Shown here: piece by piece, positions 49,351 to 62,340 of the stretch
How the letters are laid out: each line of letters begins with the position of its first letter
Position numbering within the stretch: the stretch's first letter is position 1
Assembly: GCA_943735955.1 (NCBI GenBank)
Contig: OX030959.1
Coordinates: 9,840,754-9,904,753 of the forward strand
Source of the DNA: Piscicola geometra
Lineage: Eukaryota > Annelida > Clitellata > Hirudinida > Piscicolidae
Direction: 5' to 3'
Length of the DNA: 64,000 nt
Notes under the pieces: model-generated
What the model saw: only the letters and a program-made list of their open reading frames with translations
Told to the model about the DNA's origin: nothing
The model's database searches: none
Position numbers and translations under genes: made by a program

Positions 49351-52300
49351 CAAAGAGGAGAGACAAAGAGAAGAGACAAAGAGAAGAAGCAAAAAGAAGA
49401 GACAAAGAAAAGAGGCAAAGAAAAGAGACAAAGAGAAGAGGCAAAGAGAAGAGACAAAGAGAAGAGACAAAGAGAAGAAGCAAAGAAAAGAGACAAAGAG
49501 AAGAGACAAAGAGAAGAGACAGAGAAGAGACAAAGAGAAGAGGCAAAGAGAAGAGACAAAGAGAAGGGACAAAGAGAAGAGACAAAGAGAAGAGACAAAG
49601 AGAAGAGGCAAAGAGAAGAGACAAAGAGAAGAGACAAAGAGAAGAGACAAAGAGAAGAGACAAAGAGAAGAAGCAAAGAGAAGAAGCAAAGAAAAGAGAC
49701 AAAGAGAAGAAACAAAGAGAAGAGACAAAGAGAAGATACAAAGAGAAGAGACAAAGAGAAGAGACAGAGAAGAGACAAAGAGAAGAGGCAAAGAGAAGAG
49801 ACAAAGAGAAGGGACAAAGAGAAGAGACAAAGAGAAGAAACAAAGAGAAGAGACAAAGAGAAGAGACAAAGAGAAGAAGCAAAAAGAAGAGACAAAGAAA
49901 AGAGGCAAAGAGAAGAGACAAAGAGAAGAGACAAAGAGAAGAGACAAAGAGAAGAGGCAAAGAGAAGAGACAAAGAGAAGAGACAAAGAGAAAGGACAAA
50001 GAGAAGGGACAAAGAGAAGAGACAAAGAGGAGAGACAAAGAGAAGAGACAAAGAGAAGAAGCAAAAAGAAGAGACAAAGAAAAGAGGCAAAGAAAAAAGA
50101 CAAAGAGAAGAGGCAAAGAGAAGAGACAAAGAGAAGAGACAAAGAGAAGAAGCAAAGAAAAGAGACAAAGAGAAGAGACAAAGAGAAGAGACAGAGAAGA
50201 GACAAAGAGAAGAGGCAAAGAGAAGAGACAAAGAGAAGGGACAAAGAGAAGAGACAAAGAGAAGAGACAAAGAGAAGAGGCAAAGAGAAGAGACAAAGAG
50301 AAGAGACAAAGAGAAGAGACAAAGAGAAGAGACAAAGAGAAGAAGCAAAGAGAAGAAGCAAAGAAAAGAGACAAAGAGAAGAAACAAAGAGAAGAGACAA
50401 AGAGAAGATACAAAGAGAAGAGACAAAGAGAAGAGACAGAGAAGAGACAAAGAGAAGAGGCAAAGAGAAAAGACAAAGAGAAGGGACAAAGAGAAGAGAC
50501 AAAGAGAAGAGATAAAGAGAAGAGACAAAGAGAAGAGGCAAAGAGAAGAGACAAAGAGAAGGGACAAAGAGAAGAGACAAAGAGAAGAAACAAAGAGAAG
50601 AGACAAAGAGAAGAGACAAAGAGAAGAAGCAAAAAGAAGAGACAAAGAAAAGAGGCAAAGAGAAGAGACAAAGAGAAGAGACAAAGAGAAGAGACAAAGA
50701 GAAGAGGCAAAGAGAAGAGACAAAGAGAAGAGACAAAGAGAAGGGACAAAGAGAAGGGACAAAGAGAAGAGACAAAGAGGAGAGACAAAGAGAAGAGACA
50801 AAGAGAAGAAGCAAAAAGAAGAGACAAAGAAAAGAGGCAAAGAAAAGAGACAAAGAGAAGAGGCAAAGAGAAGAGACAAAGAGAAGAGACAAAGAGAAGA
50901 AGCAAAGAAAAGAGACAAAGAGAAGAGACAAAGAGAAGAGACAGAGAAGAGACAAAGAGAAGAGGCAAAGAGAAGAGACAAAGAGAAGGGACAAAGAGAA
51001 GAGACAAAGAGAAGAGACAAAGAGAAGAGGCAAAGAGAAGAGACAAAGAGAAGAAGCAAAGAGAAGAAGCAAAGAAAAGAGACAAAGAGAAGAAACAAAG
51101 AGAAGAGACAAAGAGAAGATACAAAGAGAAGAGACAAAGAGAAGAGACAGAGAAGAGACAAAGAGAAGAGGCAAAGAGAAAAGACAAAGAGAAGGGACAA
51201 AGAGAAGAGACAAAGAGAAGAGATAAAGAGAAGAGACAAAGAGAAGAGGCAAAGAGAAGAGACAAAGAGAAGGGACAAAGAGAAGAGACAAAGAGAAGAA
51301 ACAAAGAGAAGAGACAAAGAGAAGAGACAAAGAGAAGAAGCAAAAAGAAGAGACAAAGAAAAGAGGCAAAGAGAAGAGACAAAGAGAAGAGACAAAGAGA
51401 AGAGACAAAGAGAAGAGGCAAAGAGAAGAGACAAAGAGAAGAGACAAAGAGAAGGGACAAAGAGAAGGGACAAAGAGAAGAGACAAAGAGGAGAGACAAA
51501 GAGAAGAGACAAAGAGAAGAAGCAAAAAGAAGAGACAAAGAAAAGAGGCAAAGAAAAGAGACAAAGAGAAGAGGCAAAGAGAAGAGACAAAGAGAAGAGA
51601 CAAAGAGAAGAAGCAAAGAAAAGAGACAAAGAGAAGAGACAAAGAGAAGAGACAGAGAAGAGACAAAGAGAAGAGGCAAAGAGAAGAGACAAAGAGAAGG
51701 GACAAAGAGAAGAGACAAAGAGAAGAGACAAAGAGAAGAGGCAAAGAGAAGAGACAAAGAGAAGAGACAAAGAGAAGAGACAAAGAGAAGAGACAAAGAG
51801 AAGAAGCAAAGAGAAGAAGCAAAGAAAAGAGACAAAGAGAAGAAACAAAGAGAAGAGACAAAGAGAAGATACAAAGAGAAGAGACAAAGAGAAGAGACAG
51901 AGAAGAGACAAAGAGAAGAGGCAAAGAGAAGAGACAAAGAGAAGGGACAAAGAGAAGAGACAAAGAGAAGAAACAAAGAGAAGAGACAAAGAGAAGAGAC
52001 AAAGAGAAGAAGCAAAAAGAAGAGACAAAGAAAAGAGGCAAAGAGAAGAGACAAAGAGAAGAGACAAAGAGAAGAGACAAAGAGAAGAGGCAAAGAGAAG
52101 AGACAAAGAGAAGAGACAAAGAGAAGGGACAAAGAGAAGGGACAAAGAGAAGAGACAAAGAGGAGAGACAAAGAGAAGAGACAAAGAGAAGAAGCAAAAA
52201 GAAGAGACAAAGAAAAGAGGCAAAGAAAAGAGACAAAGAGAAGAGGCAAAGAGAAGAGACAAAGAGAAGAGACAAAGAGAAGAAGCAAAGAAAAGAGACA

Positions 52301-52905
52301 AAGAGAAGAGACAAAGAGAAGAGACAGAGAAGAGACAAAGAGAAGAGGCAAAGAGAAGAGACAAAGAGAAGGGACAAAGAGAAGAGACAAAGAGAAGAGA
52401 CAAAGAGAAGAGGCAAAGAGAAGAGACAAAGAGAAGAGACAAAGAGAAGAGACAAAGAGAAGAGACAAAGAGAAGAAGCAAAGAGAAGAAGCAAAGAAAA
52501 GAGACAAAGAGAAGAAACAAAGAGAAGAGACAAAGAGAAGATACAAAGAGAAGAGACAAAGAGAAGAGACAGAGAAGAGACAAAGAGAAGAGGCAAAGAG
52601 AAAAGACAAAGAGAAGGGACAAAGAGAAGAGACAAAGAGAAGAGATAAAGAGAAGAGACAAAGAGAAGAGGCAAAGAGAAGAGACAAAGAGAAGGGACAA
52701 AGAGAAGAGACAAAGAGAAGAAACAAAGAGAAGAGACAAAGAGAAGAGACAAAGAGAAGAAGCAAAAAGAAGAGACAAAGAAAAGAGGCAAAGAGAAGAG
52801 ACAAAGAGAAGAGACAAAGAGAAGAGACAAAGAGAAGAGGCAAAGAGAAGAGACAAAGAGAAGAGACAAAGAGAAGGGACAAAGAGAAGGGACAAAGAGA
52901 AGAGA
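48601..52905 (+). repeat. Long-short-long trimer HOR, two copies
   Basis: GGAG landmarks at 48601, 49351, 50023, 50773, 51484, 52156 and 52906 give units of 750, 672, 750, 711, 672 and 750 bp. Long units contain six extra monomers including the GAGATAAAG variant (49091, 50511, 51221, 52646); the 672-bp units lack it. The 711-bp unit is a long unit missing three monomers (39 bp). The order L-S-L, L'-S-L means a trimer was duplicated: 49351, 50023 and 50773 all recur 2,133 bp later. Copy 1 has private changes AAAGGAC near 49.99 kb and AAAAAAGAC near 50.10 kb. Confidence 0.85.
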
Positions 52906-53850
52906 CAAAGAGGAGAGACAAAGAGAAGAGACAAAGAGAAGAAGCAAAAAGAAGAGACAAAGAAAAGAGGCAAAGAAAAGAGACAAAGAGAAGAGGCAAA
53001 GAGAAGAGACAAAGAGAAGAGACAAAGAGAAGAAGCAAAGAAAAGAGACAAAGAGAAGAGACAAAGAGAAGAGACAGAGAAGAGACAAAGAGAAGAGGCA
53101 AAGAGAAGAGACAAAGAGAAGGGACAAAGAGAAGAGACAAAGAGAAGAGACAAAGAGAAGAGGCAAAGAGAAGAGACAAAGAGAAGAGACAAAGAGAAGA
53201 GACAAAGAGAAGAGACAAAGAGAAGAAGCAAAGAGAAGAAGCAAAGAAAAGAGACAAAGAGAAGAAACAAAGAGAAGAGACAAAGAGAAGATACAAAGAG
53301 AAGAGACAAAGAGAAGAGACAGAGAAGAGACAAAGAGAAGAGGCAAAGAGAAAAGACAAAGAGAAGGGACAAAGAGAAGAGACAAAGAGAAGAGATAAAG
53401 AGAAGAGACAAAGAGAAGAGACAAAGAGAAGAAGCAAAAAGAAGAGACAAAGAAAAGAGGCAAAGAGAAGAGACAAAGAGAAGAGACAAAGAGAAGAAGC
53501 AAAGAGAAGAGACAAATAGAATAGACAAAGAGAAGAGACAAAGAGAAGAAGCAAAGAAAAGAGACAAAGAGAAGAGACAAAGAGAAGAGACAAAGAGAAG
53601 AGACAAAGAGAAGAGACAAAGAGAAGAGACAAAGAGAAGAGACAAAGAGAAGATACAAAGAGAAGAGACAAAGAGAAGAGACAAAGAAAAGAGACAAAGA
53701 GAAGATACAAAGAGAAGAGACAAAGAGAAGAGACAAACAGAAGAAGCAAAGAGAAGAAGCAAAGAAAAGAGACAAAGAGAAGAGACAAAGAGAAGAGACA
53801 AAGAGAAGAGACAAAGAGAAGATACAAAGAAAAGAGACAAAGAAAAGAGA
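52906..53850 (+). repeat. Satellite linking the trimer and 3-kb HOR domains
   Basis: It starts as another long-type unit (GAGATAAAG near 53.39 kb) and then switches to monomers with the T-bearing CAAATAGAATAGA form near 53.51 kb and an AAACAGAAGAAGC variant near 53.74 kb. No further GGAG landmark appears until 54109. Nothing but satellite is present. Confidence 0.8.
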
Positions 53851-56800
53851 CAGAGAAGAGACAAAGAGAAGAGGCAAAGAGAAGAGACAAAGAGAAGGGA
53901 CAAAGAGAAGAGACAAAGAGAAGAAACAAAGAGAAGAGACAAAGAGAAGAGACAAAGAGAAGAAGCAAAAAGAAGAGACAAAGAAAAGAGGCAAAGAGAA
54001 GAGACAAAGAGAAGAGACAAAGAGAAGAGACAAAGAGAAGAGGCAAAGAGAAGAGACAAAGAGAAGAGACAAAGAGAAGGGACAAAGAGAAGGGACAAAG
54101 AGAAGAGACAAAGAGGAGAGACAAAGAGAAGAGACAAAGAGAAGAAGCAAAAAGAAGAGACAAAGAAAAGAGGCAAAGAAAAGAGACAAAGAGAAGAGGC
54201 AAAGAGAAGAGACAAAGAGAAGAGACAAAGAGAAGAAGCAAAGAAAAGAGACAAAGAGAAGAGACAAAGAGAAGAGACAGAGAAGAGACAAAGAGAAGAG
54301 GCAAAGAGAAGAGACAAAGAGAAGGGACAAAGAGAAGAGACAAAGAGAAGAGACAAAGAGAAGAGGCAAAGAGAAGAGACAAAGAGAAGAGACAAAGAGA
54401 AGAGACAAAGAGAAGAGGCAAAGAGAAGAGACAAAGAGAAGAGACAAATAGAAGGGACAAAGAGAAGAGACAAAGAGAAGAGACAAAGAGAAGAGACAAA
54501 GAGAAGAGACAAATAGAAGGGACAAAGAGAAGAGACAAAGAGAAGAGACAAAGAGAAGAGACAAAGAGAAGAGACAAAGAGAAGAAGCAAAAAGAAGAGA
54601 CAAAAAGAATAGACAAAGAGAAGAAGCAAAGAAAAGAGACAAAGAGAAGAGACAAAGAAAAGAGACAAAGAGAAGAAGCAAAGAGAAGAAGCAAAGAAAA
54701 GAGACAAAGAGAAGAGACAAAGAGAAGAGACAAAGAGAAGAGACAAAGAGAAGATACAAAGAGAAAAGACAAAGAGAAGAGACAGAGAAGAGACAAAGAG
54801 AAGAGGCAAAGAGAAGAGACAAAGAGAAGGGACAAATAGAATAGACAAAGAGAAGAGACAAAGAGAAGAAGCAAAGAAAAGAGACAAAGAGAAGAGACAA
54901 AGAGAAGAGACAAAGAGAAAAGACAAAGAGAAGATACAAAGAGAAGAGACAAAGAGAAGAGACAAAGAGAAGAGACAAAGAGAAAAGACAAAGAGAAGAT
55001 ACAAAGAGAAGAGACAAAGAGAAGAGACAAAGAGAAGAGACAAAGAGAAGAAGCAAAGAGAAAAAGCAAAGAAAAGAGACAAAGAGAAGAAACAAAGAGA
55101 AGAGACAAAGAGAAGATACAAAGAGAAGAGACAAAGAGAAGAGACAGAGAAGAGACAAAGAGAAGAGGCAAAGAGAAAAGACAAAGAGAAGGGACAAAGA
55201 GAAGAGACAAAGAGAAGAGATAAAGAGAAGAGACAAAGAGAAGAGACAAAGAGAAGAAGCAAAAAGAAGAGACAAAGAAAAGAGGCAAAGAGAAGAGACA
55301 AAGAGAAGAGACAAAGAGAAGAGGCAAAGAGAAGAGACAAAGAGAAGAGACAAAGAGAAGAAGCAAAGAGAAGAGACAAATAGAATAGACAAAGAGAAGA
55401 GACAAAGAGAAGAAGCAAAGAAAAGAGACAAAGAGAAGAGACAAAGAGAAGAGACAAAGAGAAGAGACAAAGAGAAGAGACAAAGAGAAGAAGCAAAAAG
55501 AAGAGACAAAGAAAAGAGGCAAAGAGAAGAGACAAAGAGAAGAGACAAAGAGAAGAGACAAAGAGAAGAGGCAAAGAGAAGAGACAAAGAAAAGAGACAA
55601 AGAGAAGGGACAAAGAGAAGAGACAAATAGAAGAGGCAAAGATAAGATACAAAGAGAAGAAACAAAGAGAAGAGACAAAGAGAAGAGACAAAGAGAAGAG
55701 ACAAAGAGAAGATACAAAGAGAAGAGACAAAGAGAAGAGACAAAGAGAAGAGACAAAGAGAAGAGACAAAGAGAAGAGACAAAGAGAAGAGACAAAGAGA
55801 AGAGACAAAGAGAAGAGACAAAGAGAAGAAGCAAAGAGAAGAAGCAAAGAAAAGAGACAAAGAGAAGAGACAAAGAGAAGAGACAAAGAGAAGATACAAA
55901 GAGAAGAGACAAAGAGAAGAGACAGAGAAGAGACAAAGAGAAGAGGCAAAGAGAAGAGACAAAGAGAAGGGACAAAGAGAAGAGACAAAGAGAAGAGACA
56001 AAGAGAAGAGACAAAGAGAAGAGACAAAGAGAAGAAGTAAAAAGAAGAGACAAAGAAAAGAGGCAAAGAGAAGAGACAAAGAGAAGAGACAAAGAGAAGA
56101 GGCAAAGAGAAGAGACAAAGAGAAGAGACAAAGAGAAGAAGCAAAGAGAAGAGACAAAGAGAAGAGACAGAGAAGAGACAAAGAGAAGGGACAAAGAGAA
56201 GAGACAAAGAGAAGAGACAAAGAGAAGAGACAAAGAGAAGAGACAAAGAGAAGAGACAAAGAGAAGAGACAAAGAGAAGAGACAAAGAGAAGAAGTAAAA
56301 AGAAGAGACAAAGAAAAGAGGCAAAGAGAAGAGACAAAGAGAAGAGACAAAGAGAAGAGGCAAAGAGAAGAGACAAAGAGAAGAGACAAAGAGAAGAAGC
56401 AAAGAGAAGAGACAAAGAGAAGAGACAGAGAAGAGACAAAGAGAAGAGGCAAAGAGAAAAGACAAAGAGAAGGGACAAAGAGAAGAGACAAAGAGAAGAG
56501 ATAAAGAGAAGAGACAAAGAGAAGAGACAAAAAGAAGAAGCAAAAAGAAGAGACAAAGAAAAGAGGCAAAGAGAAGAGACAAAGAGAAGAGACAAAGAGA
56601 AGAGGCAAAGAGAAGAGACAAAGAGAAGAGACAAAGAGAAGAAGCAAAGAGAAGAGACAAATAGAATAGACAAAGAGAAGAGACAAAGAGAAGAAGCAAA
56701 GAAAAGAGACCAAGAGAAGAGACAAAGAGAAGAGACAAAGAGAAGAGACAAAGAGAAGAGACAAAGAGAAGAAGCAAAAAGAAGAGACAAAGAAAAGAGG

Positions 56801-56943
56801 CAAAGAGAAGAGACAATGAGAAGAGACAAAGAGAAGAGACAAAGAGAAGAGGCAAAGAGAAGAGACAAAGAAAAGAGACAAAGAGAAGGGACAAAGAGAA
56901 GAGACAAATAGAAGATACAAAGAAAAGAGACAAAGAGAAGAGA
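53851..56943 (+). repeat. 3-kb HOR, copy A (3,093 bp)
   Basis: Landmarks are an 11-mer at 53851, GGAG at 54109, CAAATAGAAGGGA at 54445 and 54510, the T-bearing landmark at 55624, AAGTAAAAAG at 56038 and 56296, and CAATGAG at 56814. Copy B repeats the set at +3,093 for the left part. Between GGAG landmarks, copy A has seven 11-mers and 232 13-mers, which gives exactly 3,093. The interval 54445-55624 is 1,179 bp, 206 bp longer than in copy B. Confidence 0.87.
54445..54574 (+). repeat. 65-bp tandem pair marked by CAAATAGAAGGGA
   Basis: Two copies of this variant monomer lie 65 bp (five monomers) apart at 54445 and 54510. The same pair is present in the other copies at 57538/57603, 60425/60490 and 62473/62538, but the single forms at 40011, 42239, 44439 and 47205 have no partner. 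The small duplication therefore preceded amplification of the 3-kb HOR. Confidence 0.87.
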
Positions 56944-59830
56944 CAGAGAAGAGACAAAGAGAAGAGGCAAAGAGAAGAGACAAAGAGAAGGGACAAAGAG
57001 AAGAGACAAAGAGAAGAAACAAAGAGAAGAGACAAAGAGAAGAGACAAAGAGAAGAAGCAAAAAGAAGAGACAAAGAAAAGAGGCAAAGAGAAGAGACAA
57101 AGAGAAGAGACAAAGAGAAGAGACAAAGAGAAGAGGCAAAGAGAAGAGACAAAGAGAAGAGACAAAGAGAAGGGACAAAGAGAAGGGACAAAGAGAAGAG
57201 ACAAAGAGGAGAGACAAAGAGAAGAGACAAAGAGAAGAAGCAAAAAGAAGAGACAAAGAAAAGAGGCAAAGAAAAGAGACAAAGAGAAGAGGCAAAGAGA
57301 AGAGACAAAGAGAAGAGACAAAGAGAAGAAGCAAAGAAAAGAGACAAAGAGAAGAGACAAAGAGAAGAGACAGAGAAGAGACAAAGAGAAGAGGCAAAGA
57401 GAAGAGACAAAGAGAAGGGACAAAGAGAAGAGACAAAGAAAAGAGACAAAGAGAAGAGGCAAAGAGAAGAGACAAAGAGAAGAGACAAAGAGAAGAGACA
57501 AAGAGAAGAGGCAAAGAGAAGAGACAAAGAGAAGAGACAAATAGAAGGGACAAAGAGAAGAGACAAAGAGAAGAGACAAAGAGAAGAGACAAAGAGAAGA
57601 GACAAATAGAAGGGACAAAGAGAAGAGACAAAGAGAAGAGACAAAGAGAAGAGACAAAGAGAAGAGACAAAGAGAAGAAGCAAAAAGAAGAGACAAAAAG
57701 AATAGACAAAGAGAAGAAGCAAAGAAAAGAGACAAAGAGAAGAGACAAAGAAAAGAGACAAAGAGAAGAAGCAAAGAGAAGAAGCAAAGAAAAGAGACAA
57801 AGAGAAGAGACAAAGAGAAGAGACAAAGAGAAGAGACAAAGAGAAGATACAAAGAGAAAAGACAAAGAGAAGAGACAGAGAAGAGACAAAGAGAAGAGGC
57901 AAAGAGAAGAGACAAAGAGAAGGGACAAATAGAATAGACAAAGAGAAGAGACAAAGAGAAGAAGCAAAGAAAAGAGACAAAGAGAAGAGACAAAGAGAAG
58001 AGACAAAGAGAAAAGACAAAGAGAAGATACAAAGAGAAGAGACAAAGAGAAGAGACAAAGAGAAGAGACAAAGAGAAAAGACAAAGAGAAGAGACAAAGA
58101 GAAGAGACAAAGAGAAGAAACAAAGAGAAGAGACAAAGAGAAGAAGCAAAAAGAAGAGACAAAGAAAAGAGGCAAAGAGAAGAGACAAAGAGAAGAGACA
58201 AAGAGAAGAGGCAAAGAGAAGAGACAAAGAGAAGAGACAAAGAGAAGAAGCAAAGAGAAGAGACAAATAGAATAGACAAAGAGAAGAGACAAAGAGAAGA
58301 AGCAAAGAAAAGAGACAAAGAGAAGAGACAAAGAGAAGAGACAAAGAGAAGAGACAAAGAGAAGAGACAAAGAGAAGAAGCAAAAAGAAGAGACAAAGAA
58401 AAGAGGCAAAGAGAAGAGACAAAGAGAAGAGACAAAGAGAAGAGACAAAGAGAAGAGGCAAAGAGAAGAGACAAAGAAAAGAGACAAAGAGAAGGGACAA
58501 AGAGAAGAGACAAATAGAAGAGGCAAAGATAAGATACAAAGAGAAGAAACAAAGAGAAGAGACAAAGAGAAGAGACAAAGAGAAGAGACAAAGAGAAGAT
58601 ACAAAGAGAAGAGACAAAGAGAAGAGACAAAGAGAAGAGACAAAGAGAAGAGACAAAGAGAAGAGACAAAGAGAAGAGACAAAGAGAAGAGACAAAGAGA
58701 AGAGACAAAGAGAAGAAGCAAAGAGAAGAAGCAAAGAAAAGAGACAAAGAGAAGAGACAAAGAGAAGAGACAAAGAGAAGATACAAAGAGAAGAGACAAA
58801 GAGAAGAGACAGAGAAGAGACAAAGAGAAGAGGCAAAGAGAAGAGACAAAGAGAAGGGACAAAGAGAAGAGACAAAGAGAAGAGACAAAGAGAAGAGACA
58901 AAGAGAAGAGACAAAGAGAAGAAGTAAAAAGAAGAGACAAAGAAAAGAGGCAAAGAGAAGAGACAAAGAGAAGAGACAAAGAGAAGAGGCAAAGAGAAGA
59001 GACAAAGAGAAGAGACAAAGAGAAGAAGCAAAGAGAAGAGACAAAGAGAAGAGACAGAGAAGAGACAAAGAGAAGGGACAAAGAGAAGAGACAAAGAGAA
59101 GAGACAAAGAGAAGAGACAAAGAGAAGAGACAAAGAGAAGAGACAAAGAGAAGAGACAAAGAGAAGAGACAAAGAGAAGAAGTAAAAAGAAGAGACAAAG
59201 AAAAGAGGCAAAGAGAAGAGACAAAGAGAAGAGACAAAGAGAAGAGGCAAAGAGAAGAGACAAAGAGAAGAGACAAAGAGAAGAAGCAAAGAGAAGAGAC
59301 AAAGAGAAGAGACAGAGAAGAGACAAAGAGAAGAGGCAAAGAGAAAAGACAAAGAGAAGGGACAAAGAGAAGAGACAAAGAGAAGAGATAAAGAGAAGAG
59401 ACAAAGAGAAGAGACAAAAAGAAGAAGCAAAAAGAAGAGACAAAGAAAAGAGGCAAAGAGAAGAGACAAAGAGAAGAGACAAAGAGAAGAGGCAAAGAGA
59501 AGAGACAAAGAGAAGAGACAAAGAGAAGAAGCAAAGAGAAGAGACAAATAGAATAGACAAAGAGAAGAGACAAAGAGAAGAAGCAAAGAAAAGAGACCAA
59601 GAGAAGAGACAAAGAGAAGAGACAAAGAGAAGAGACAAAGAGAAGAGACAAAGAGAAGAAGCAAAAAGAAGAGACAAAGAAAAGAGGCAAAGAGAAGAGA
59701 CAATGAGAAGAGACAAAGAGAAGAGACAAAGAGAAGAGGCAAAGAGAAGAGACAAAGAAAAGAGACAAAGAGAAGGGACAAAGAGAAGAGACAAATAGAA
59801 GATACAAAGAAAAGAGACAAAGAGAAGAGA
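56944..59830 (+). repeat. 3-kb HOR, copy B (2,887 bp)
   Basis: Landmarks are 56944, 57202, 57538, 57603, 58511, 58925, 59183 and 59701. Relative to copy A it lacks 206 bp, one 11-mer plus fifteen 13-mers, between 57603 and 58511. Six 11-mers plus 217 13-mers give 2,887. It is the second half of a 5,980-bp dimer, because the following copy C again has the longer A-type interval. Confidence 0.87.
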
Positions 59831-61848
59831 CAGAGAAGAGACAAAGAGAAGAGGCAAAGAGAAGAGACAAAGAGAAGGGACAAAGAGAAGAGACAAAGAG
59901 AAGAAACAAAGAGAAGAGACAAAGAGAAGAGACAAAGAGAAGAAGCAAAAAGAAGAGACAAAGAAAAGAGGCAAAGAGAAGAGACAAAGAGAAGAGACAA
60001 AGAGAAGAGACAAAGAGAAGAGGCAAAGAGAAGAGACAAAGAGAAGAGACAAAGAGAAGGGACAAAGAGAAGGGACAAAGAGAAGAGACAAAGAGGAGAG
60101 ACAAAGAGAAGAGACAAAGAGAAGAAGCAAAAAGAAGAGACAAAGAAAAGAGGCAAAGAAAAGAGACAAAGAGAAGAGGCAAAGAGAAGAGACAAAGAGA
60201 AGAGACAAAGAGAAGAAGCAAAGAAAAGAGACAAAGAGAAGAGACAAAGAGAAGAGACAGAGAAGAGACAAAGAGAAGAGGCAAAGAGAAGAGACAAAGA
60301 GAAGGGACAAAGAGAAGAGACAAAGAAAAGAGACAAAGAGAAGAGGCAAAGAGAAGAGACAAAGAGAAGAGACAAAGAGAAGAGACAAAGAGAAGAGGCA
60401 AAGAGAAGAGACAAAGAGAAGAGACAAATAGAAGGGACAAAGAGAAGAGACAAAGAGAAGAGACAAAGAGAAGAGACAAAGAGAAGAGACAAATAGAAGG
60501 GACAAAGAGAAGAGACAAAGAGAAGAGACAAAGAGAAGAGACAAAGAGAAGAGACAAAGAGAAGAAGCAAAAAGAAGAGACAAAAAGAATAGACAAAGAG
60601 AAGAAGCAAAGAAAAGAGACAAAGAGAAGAGACAAAGAAAAGAGACAAAGAGAAGAAGCAAAGAGAAGAAGCAAAGAAAAGAGACAAAGAGAAGAGACAA
60701 AGAGAAGAGACAAAGAGAAGAGACAAAGAGAAGATACAAAGAGAAAAGACAAAGAGAAGAGACAGAGAAGAGACAAAGAGAAGAGGCAAAGAGAAGAGAC
60801 AAAGAGAAGGGACAAATAGAATAGACAAAGAGAAGAGACAAAGAGAAGAAGCAAAGAAAAGAGACAAAGAGAAGAGACAAAGAGAAGAGACAAAGAGAAA
60901 AGACAAAGAGAAGATACAAAGAGAAGAGACAAAGAGAAGAGACAAAGAGAAGAGACAAAGAGAAAAGACAAAGAGAAGAGACAAAGAGAAGAGACAAAGA
61001 GAAGAAACAAAGAGAAGAGACAAAGAGAAGAAGCAAAGAGAAAAAGCAAAGAAAAGAGACAAAGAGAAGAAACAAAGAGAAGAGACAAAGAGAAGATACA
61101 AAGAGAAGAGACAAAGAGAAGAGACAGAGAAGAGACAAAGAGAAGAGGCAAAGAGAAAAGACAAAGAGAAGGGACAAAGAGAAGAGACAAAGAGAAGAGA
61201 TAAAGAGAAGAGACAAAGAGAAGAGACAAAGAGAAGAAGCAAAAAGAAGAGACAAAGAAAAGAGGCAAAGAGAAGAGACAAAGAGAAGAGACAAAGAGAA
61301 GAGGCAAAGAGAAGAGACAAAGAGAAGAGACAAAGAGAAGAAGCAAAGAGAAGAGACAAATAGAATAGACAAAGAGAAGAGACAAAGAGAAGAAGCAAAG
61401 AAAAGAGACAAAGAGAAGAGACAAAGAGAAGAGACAAAGAGAAGAGACAAAGAGAAGAGACAAAGAGAAGAAGCAAAAAGAAGAGACAAAGAAAAGAGGC
61501 AAAGAGAAGAGACAATGAGAAGAGACAAAGAGAAGAGACAAAGAGAAGAGGCAAAGAGAAGAGACAAAGAAAAGAGACAAAGAGAAGGGACAAAGAGAAG
61601 AGACAAATAGAAGAGGCAAAGATAAGATACAAAGAGAAGAAACAAAGAGAAGAGACAAAGAGAAGAGACAAAGAGAAGAGACAAAGAGAAGATACAAAGA
61701 GAAGAGACAAAGAGAAGAGACAAAGAGAAGAGACAAAGAGAAGAGACAAAGAGAAGAGACAAAGAGAAGAGACAAAGAGAAGAGACAAAGAGAAGAGACA
61801 AAGAGAAGAAGCAAAGAGAAGAAGCAAAGAAAAGAGACAAAGAGAAGA
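59831..61848 (+). repeat. 3-kb HOR, copy C (A-type, truncated)
   Basis: Landmarks are 59831, 60089, 60425, 60490, CAATGAG 61513 and 61604. The 60425-61604 interval is 1,179 bp, the A-type length, so C is 5,980 bp from A. Similarity to the earlier copies stops at about 61849, where an AAG-type monomer is followed by sequence resembling 60.6 kb instead of continuing. The rest of the expected unit is missing. Confidence 0.83.
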
Positions 61849-62340
61849 AGCAAAGAAAAGAGACAAAGAGAAGAGACAAAGAAAAGAGACAAAGAGAAGA
61901 AGCAAAGAGAAGAAGCAAAGAAAAGAGACAAAGAGAAGAGACAAAGAGAAGAGACAAAGAGAAAAGACAAAGAGAAGATACAAAGAGAAGAGACAAAGAG
62001 AAGAGACAAAGAGAAGAGACAAAGAGAAAAGACAAAGAGAAGAGACAAAGAGAAGAGACAAAGAGAAGAAACAAAGAGAAGAGACAAAGAGAAGAAGCAA
62101 AAAGAAGAGACAAAGAAAAGAGGCAAAGAGAAAAAGCAAAGAAAAGAGACAAAGAGAAGAAACAAAGAGAAGAGACAAAGAGAAGATACAAAGAGAAGAG
62201 ACAAAGAGAAGAGACAGAGAAGAGACAAAGAGAAGAGGCAAAGAGAAAAGACAAAGAGAAGGGACAAAGAGAAGAGACAAAGAGAAGAGATAAAGAGAAG
62301 AGACAAAGAGAAGAGACAAAGAGAAGAGGCAAAGAGAAGA
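61849..62340 (+). repeat. Mosaic junction between copies C and D
   Basis: The left end resembles 60.60 kb (offset about 1,244 bp), the next stretch resembles 60.9-61.0 kb (offset 1,064 bp; GATAC at 60917 and 61981), and an AGGCAAAGAGAAAAAGC join near 62.12 kb is unlike other places. Phase with copy B is regained near 62.34 kb. The patchwork fits a rearranged deletion junction inside the HOR. Confidence 0.65.
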
